A stretch of 64,000 nucleotides of DNA from Prevotella sp. UBA6994 (lineage in GTDB: Bacteria; Bacteroidota; Bacteroidia; Bacteroidales; Bacteroidaceae), in assembly GCA_002449845.1 (NCBI GenBank), contig DJXW01000011.1, positions 41,243 through 105,242 of the forward strand, in the 5' to 3' direction. The position numbers and the translations under genes are program-made. The notes under the pieces were generated by a model, which searched no databases, was not told the origin of the DNA, and saw nothing but the letters and a program-made list of their open reading frames with translations. Shown here in pieces: positions 60,838 to 64,000 of this stretch (its first letter is position 1; each line of letters opens with the position of its first letter).

Positions 60838-62400
60838 TTAAGTCACATTTGTTGAATTCCTCAATTCCATGGGATATTTGCCGTATTGCTGACGGAAACA
60901 CTTCGAAAAATAGCCTGGTGTGCCAAATCCTACTTCGTAGGCTATCTCTTGAACAGTCTTGTTGGTGGTGGTCAACAACACATAACCTTGTTGCAGACGC
61001 ATCTGTCGGAGCAATTCTACTGGAGAAAGTCCGGTAATGGCTTTCACTTTACGATATAGTTGCACGCGACTCAGTCCTACCGTCTCGCCTAAATCCTCCA
61101 TTTTTAGCGATGGATTCGACATATTTTGACGAATGGCATCATTTAGCATCTCTGCAAAAATGGTGTTTTGCGACTTGGGTGTGGGCAATTCTTCCGTGGA
61201 GATATCAAACACTTGTCGCACCTTGCGGCTGTCTGGGTTGGTAAAGAACAACGTTTCCTCTTCGTTCAGTGCCTGTCGTTTCTTAATGGCACGTTGTGAC
61301 AACACGTAAGCACGCCAGATAGCGAGTACGGCAATAATCAACAGAATGATAAGTACGATGCTGGCTATGAGCGCTTTGTGTTGCGTGTTATATAGACCTA
61401 AATAGTCTTCCAACTTATCCTGAATGGTCACCAGATTCTCGTTTTGCCTCATCAGTTCTTTGGTGGTTGTGGCGATAGACCATACATTCTCCCGTACAAC
61501 CAAGATGCCATCCAACTTGTTTTCGCGCTCATATGGTTTCCCAGTTAGGATATTTAGTGCCAGTCTGATGATTTCCTCGCCTCCTGTGGGATAGACGTAG
61601 CTGGCCAACTGATGTCCGAATTGTACATAGTCAAGTCCTTCGTCAGGCATACCATCGATACCATAGATGAAAATCTTGCCTTCCGTGCCTGTTTCCACCA
61701 ATGCCTTGTAGGCACCTGTTGCCATACCGTCGTTATGGCAGAACACGATGTCGGGCAAACGTCCCGACTCTATCTGCTCTTTCACGATACGGCAGGTAGT
61801 TTCCGAACTCCAATCGCCCTCGCGACACACGTAGTCCAACTCATTATGACCTTCAAGAGCCTTGGCAAATCCTTCATGGCGCTCTTGTGCTGGTGAACTG
61901 CTCATCAATGCTGTCACCTCCAGCACTAAAGGCCTGTGTTTGAGAGCAACGATACCATTGGCAACATCGACTACATTCACACCGATAGCATGGCCAGCTT
62001 CTACGTTGCTGCCGCCGATGAAGGCAGTATAGTTGTCGCCTTTCACTTTGCGGTCGAAGCATATCACAGGAATACCTTTCTGTCTGACACGCTCTATGGC
62101 AGCTGCAATGGGTTCCGCTTCATTGGGAGCCACCACCAGCAAATCGATGCCCGCATTCACCAGACTGTCTATCTGTTTTACTTGCAACTGCGTATCGTCG
62201 TGAGCGCTCGCTATTGTCACCTTCACATCCTGTTCGTACAGGTGTTGTGCTGCTAGCATCTCATTGTTCACTTTCTCGCGCCACCGTCCTTCTGCACATT
62301 GTGACACGCCTATCCTATATTCCTTCCTTTCAGCGCATGAGGCAAATAAAAACACCACTGCTGAAACATATAACACGGTATGTATAATTGTCCTTCGCAT
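60838..62400 (-). CDS. Membrane regulator: periplasmic sugar-binding domain, transmembrane helix, AraC domain
   Basis: 520 aa. N-terminal hydrophobic segment with a lipobox-like FASC (C22), then a type 1 periplasmic-binding domain (about 28-310: RIGVSQCAEGRWREKVN, IDLLVVAPNEAEPIAAAI, IPVICFDRKV, FIYGIDGMP). A transmembrane helix is at about 343-366, and a cytoplasmic AraC domain at about 412-512 (MEDLGETVGLSRVQLYRKVKAITG, EIAYEVGFGTPGYFSKCFR). The histidine kinase and receiver modules that normally lie between these in hybrid regulators such as the Bacteroides fructose sensor are absent, so signalling must be direct across the membrane. Fructose or a related sugar is the inferred ligand. Encoded upstream of the fructan operon on the same strand. 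Confidence 0.9.
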   Translation of the reverse strand: MRRTIIHTVLYVSAVVFLFASCAERKEYRIGVSQCAEGRWREKVNNEMLAAQHLYEQDVKVTIASAHDDTQLQVKQIDSLVNAGIDLLVVAPNEAEPIAAAIERVRQKGIPVICFDRKVKGDNYTAFIGGSNVEAGHAIGVNVVDVANGIVALKHRPLVLEVTALMSSSPAQERHEGFAKALEGHNELDYVCREGDWSSETTCRIVKEQIESGRLPDIVFCHNDGMATGAYKALVETGTEGKIFIYGIDGMPDEGLDYVQFGHQLASYVYPTGGEEIIRLALNILTGKPYERENKLDGILVVRENVWSIATTTKELMRQNENLVTIQDKLEDYLGLYNTQHKALIASIVLIILLIIAVLAIWRAYVLSQRAIKKRQALNEEETLFFTNPDSRKVRQVFDISTEELPTPKSQNTIFAEMLNDAIRQNMSNPSLKMEDLGETVGLSRVQLYRKVKAITGLSPVELLRQMRLQQGYVLLTTTNKTVQEIAYEVGFGTPGYFSKCFRQQYGKYPMELRNSTNVT

Positions 62401-62424
62401 AACTCTCTTATTTTATTCTGCTTG

Positions 62425-62432
62425 CAAAAATA
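62425..62432 (-). promoter_or_regulatory. Promoter -7 box for the membrane regulator
   Basis: Minus-strand TATTTTTG, 25 bases upstream of the ATG at 62400. Confidence 0.5.
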
Positions 62433-62551
62433 TAAAAAAATTTGGAATGTTGACTATCCGTGTCACTTTTTTCAACAAATGACAAACAATATGTTTTTTG
62501 GATACATAAAGAAAAGATAGGGATAATATGCTAAATTTCAAAGAAAAAACG

Positions 62552-62559
62552 TATCTTTG
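62552..62559 (+). promoter_or_regulatory. Promoter -7 box for the downstream hypothetical gene
   Basis: TATCTTTG, 23 bases before the ATG at 62582; it excludes the in-frame start at 62528. Confidence 0.6.
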
Positions 62560-62581
62560 CACCATAATCAAAACAAAGATC

Positions 62582-63169
62582 ATGGCAAAGAAAAAGCAAA
62601 AGAACCAGCAGACAGGACAGCAATTCTTGTCACCCGAAAAGTTTATGAAACAACGTGCTCGTTCATTGGAGATAGGCACATGTTTTGTCTCAGAGGATAT
62701 GCACAAATATGGCGAGGGATACGTGGTGGTCACTCGTCGACATACAGGCGGACGCATCAGTGTTGCTCTTTATCTGATAGACATCTTCTGCCTTGGCGTA
62801 AAAGACTCCTTCTATCGCCTCAGACTTGAAGAAGATGAGTTGGAAGAAATGTTGGACCGTATGCCTAACATCATCGAGTGTTCATACGAGGAAGCTCACA
62901 ACTGGGTATATGGTGCTATCGCCTGGGCAGAGGAAGCAGGCATTGCACCAGACAAATCGTTTGCCGTCACGAAATATATGCTTGAGGAGGATACCGACGA
63001 AGTACCGCTGATAGAATATGAGTTTGGACACAATGGCAAGCACTGGCTGATGGCAAACAACAACTTGGAACTCAGTCGCTACCTTCCCTTGTTAAAGAAG
63101 AATCTGGGCGAAGGAAACTATACGTTTACCGTGAAAACCGACTATGAAGACGCAGACTTGAGTGACTAA
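62582..63169 (+). CDS. Hypothetical cytoplasmic protein
   Basis: 195 aa, no signal peptide. It starts with a lysine-rich segment (MAKKKQKNQQTG). Visible features: RARSLEIGTCFVSEDMHKYGEGYVVVTRRHTGGRIS (as short successive strands), a LEEDELEEML acidic helix, and FGHNGKHWLMANNN. It is a conserved-looking protein whose family I do not recognise. Its own promoter and a 13-bp inverted repeat about 135 bases after the stop suggest a single-gene unit. It is divergent from the membrane regulator. Confidence 0.7.
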   Translation: MAKKKQKNQQTGQQFLSPEKFMKQRARSLEIGTCFVSEDMHKYGEGYVVVTRRHTGGRISVALYLIDIFCLGVKDSFYRLRLEEDELEEMLDRMPNIIECSYEEAHNWVYGAIAWAEEAGIAPDKSFAVTKYMLEEDTDEVPLIEYEFGHNGKHWLMANNNLELSRYLPLLKKNLGEGNYTFTVKTDYEDADLSD

Positions 63170-63305
63170 GAAATTCTTGAGAGAATGGAAAATATTGAAG
63201 AATGTTATAATTGAGAATTGTGAATTGTGAATTAATAATTGAAAATTGCCTAATTGTGAATTACGAATAGTCGATTCTTTATTCTTCATTCTTCACTATT
63301 AGCCC

Positions 63306-63354
63306 AAGACCTCCCGTCGTTTTTCCTAAAATCCTGAGTATGACGGGAGGTCTT
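63306..63354 (+). terminator. Inverted repeat after the hypothetical gene
   Basis: AAGACCTCCCGTC (63306-63318) and GACGGGAGGTCTT (63342-63354) pair over 13 bp around a 23-base loop. It may act as a terminator; the right arm is also the first unit of the tandem repeat that follows. The 63170-63300 stretch is GAATTGTGAATT-type simple sequence. Confidence 0.5.
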
Positions 63355-63400
63355 AGGGGAGGTCTATGGGAGGTCTTAGGGGAGGTGTTACGGGAGGTCT
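63345..63400. repeat. G-rich tandem repeat, five GGGAGGTC-type units
   Basis: Units start at 63345, 63357, 63368, 63380 and 63392 (11-12 bp apart); a sixth, isolated copy lies near 63445. The rest of 63400-63560 shows no gene. Confidence 0.75.
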
Positions 63401-63563
63401 TGAAAATGTTAAATCGCTGATACAAAAAGAATTAACCTAAAAAAACGGGAGGTCTTGCGAAAATCCCCAAAACCGTGTGTTTGCGGATTGTAAACGATGT
63501 CTTTTTCACCGCTAAACATGTCTTTTACGGCACTCAAATGTAGTGAATTTAGCTGTGTAATTG

Positions 63564-63594
63564 TTTGAAAGTTAAGATTATTGTCTTATCTTTG
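63564..63594 (+). promoter_or_regulatory. Strong plus-strand promoter into a truncated frame
   Basis: -33 TTTG (63564-63567), 19-base spacer, -7 TATCTTTG (63587-63594). An ATG at 63603 opens a frame starting MTISEKELNYLFFQTSATIW that runs into the transposase fragment, so an original gene may have been cut off here. Confidence 0.5.
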
Positions 63595-63640
63595 CAAAGA
63601 TAATGACTATTTCAGAGAAAGAACTCAACTATCTATTTTT

Positions 63641-64000
63641 TCAAACCTCTGCCACGATTTGGCGCAGCCTTCGTGTATCTTTGCAGAAAAAAAGGTTCTT
63701 CCTGAAGATGACGTGCTGTATCCTGTATTGCATCAGCCCGTCCCCGTTTTGGTACATGGTGTCGCCGACGGTCTCGTAGGTGAGGTTCTTCTTCATCTTC
63801 GTGACGTAGACGCCCCCGTTGCGGGTGAACTCCTCAAACTTGGCGTAGTCGATGTATGCCCGGTCGATGGCCAGGATGTCGCCCCCGTGGTAGTCGGAGG
63901 GGCGGAGCATGAAGCTGTCGTTCGTGGCTGCGGCCGTGAAGCGGAGGTCGGAGGGGACGCACTCGTTGGCATGTACGTTGGCGTGCATCTTCATGCCTCC
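63641..64000 (-). CDS. IS4-type transposase fragment (both ends incomplete)
   Basis: The frame is open to the window edge, so the N-terminal part lies outside. Visible IS4-type DDE features: HANVHANECVPSDLRFTAAA, GGDILAIDRAYIDYAKFEEF (with a catalytic-type aspartate) and GGVYVTKMKKNLTYE. Normally more than 100 residues with the catalytic glutamate (YREK region) would follow VIFRK, but here the frame ends 20 residues later in unrelated sequence. The insertion sequence is therefore a 3'-truncated remnant, probably inactive. More G/C-rich than the neighbouring sequence. Confidence 0.8.
   Translation of the reverse strand, partial: GGMKMHANVHANECVPSDLRFTAAATNDSFMLRPSDYHGGDILAIDRAYIDYAKFEEFTRNGGVYVTKMKKNLTYETVGDTMYQNGDGLMQYRIQHVIFRKNLFFCKDTRRLRQIVAEV

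Noticed and set aside
63345..63460. GGGAGGTC repeats as a CRISPR array
   Set aside because: Units are 11-12 bp with no unique spacers and no cas genes nearby.

Overview
The window comes from a Bacteroidota genome, most likely a gut or rumen Prevotella/Segatella. The reasons are four SusC/SusD pairs in three loci, Bacteroidota-type promoters (-7 box TAnnTTTG, sometimes with a TTG or TTTG -33 box), lipoprotein signals ending in xSC, BACON, DUF4302, DUF4831 and DUF4960 proteins, and C-terminal sorting tails on secreted proteins. No rRNA, tRNA or CRISPR array was recognised.

Layout. 1-4.2 kb: the end of a surface-type protein, a secreted CotH-like kinase and a small DUF4160/DUF2442 pair. 4.2-9.8 kb: housekeeping genes argS-rnhA, ribD (convergent) and prmC-recX-comF. 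10.1-19.1 kb: a SusC/SusD locus that also carries a zinc metallohydrolase lipoprotein, a DUF4302 lipoprotein and a BACON lipoprotein. 19.1-20.4 kb: a gene-free block of repeats. 20.4-31.7 kb (minus): a tandem SusCD-SusCD-glycan-binding operon resembling the xylan xusABCDE cassette but without its GH10 xylanase, divergent from a REC-AraC response regulator. 33-36.7 kb: two paralogous small glycine-rich peptides, a class A acid phosphatase and a radical SAM/SPASM protein. 37.1-46.2 kb: a BRO-like gene, yifB/comM, a vitamin B6 operon (kinase-like-AraC fusion, pdxS, pdxT, MATE transporter), nnrD and a DUF4831 gene. 46.2-47.1 kb: hairpin array and REP-like palindromes. 47-52.5 kb: MBL-rubredoxin fusion, an internally deleted subtilase, a cupin divergent from an HxlR regulator, gene debris, a TonB-domain protein, a MITE-like element and an AT-rich lipoprotein. 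52.6-62.4 kb (minus): a fructan-type utilisation locus (SusC, SusD, DUF4960, GH32) with its membrane regulator. 62.5-64 kb: an unknown gene, G-rich tandem repeats and a truncated IS4-type transposase running off the end.

How the genes work together. The three Sus-type loci each make a TonB-dependent outer-membrane transporter with surface lipoproteins that capture ligand. The last locus is the most complete: it has a GH32 enzyme and a regulator with a sugar-binding periplasmic domain. The B6 operon pairs PLP synthase (PdxS/PdxT) with a protein that joins a degenerate ThiD/PdxK-like kinase fold to an AraC DNA-binding domain, most simply read as a vitamer-sensing regulator.

The most unusual items are: (i) the kinase-like-AraC/pdxST/MATE operon; (ii) arrays of four short hairpins spaced almost exactly 21 bp apart, in two unrelated sequence families; (iii) two PUL regulators that are each a different part of a hybrid two-component system; (iv) paralogous small peptides flanking one of the repeats; (v) simple-sequence repeats that, read in frame, form lipoprotein signal peptides. 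All functional statements rest on reading the sequence and recalled family knowledge; no search was run.
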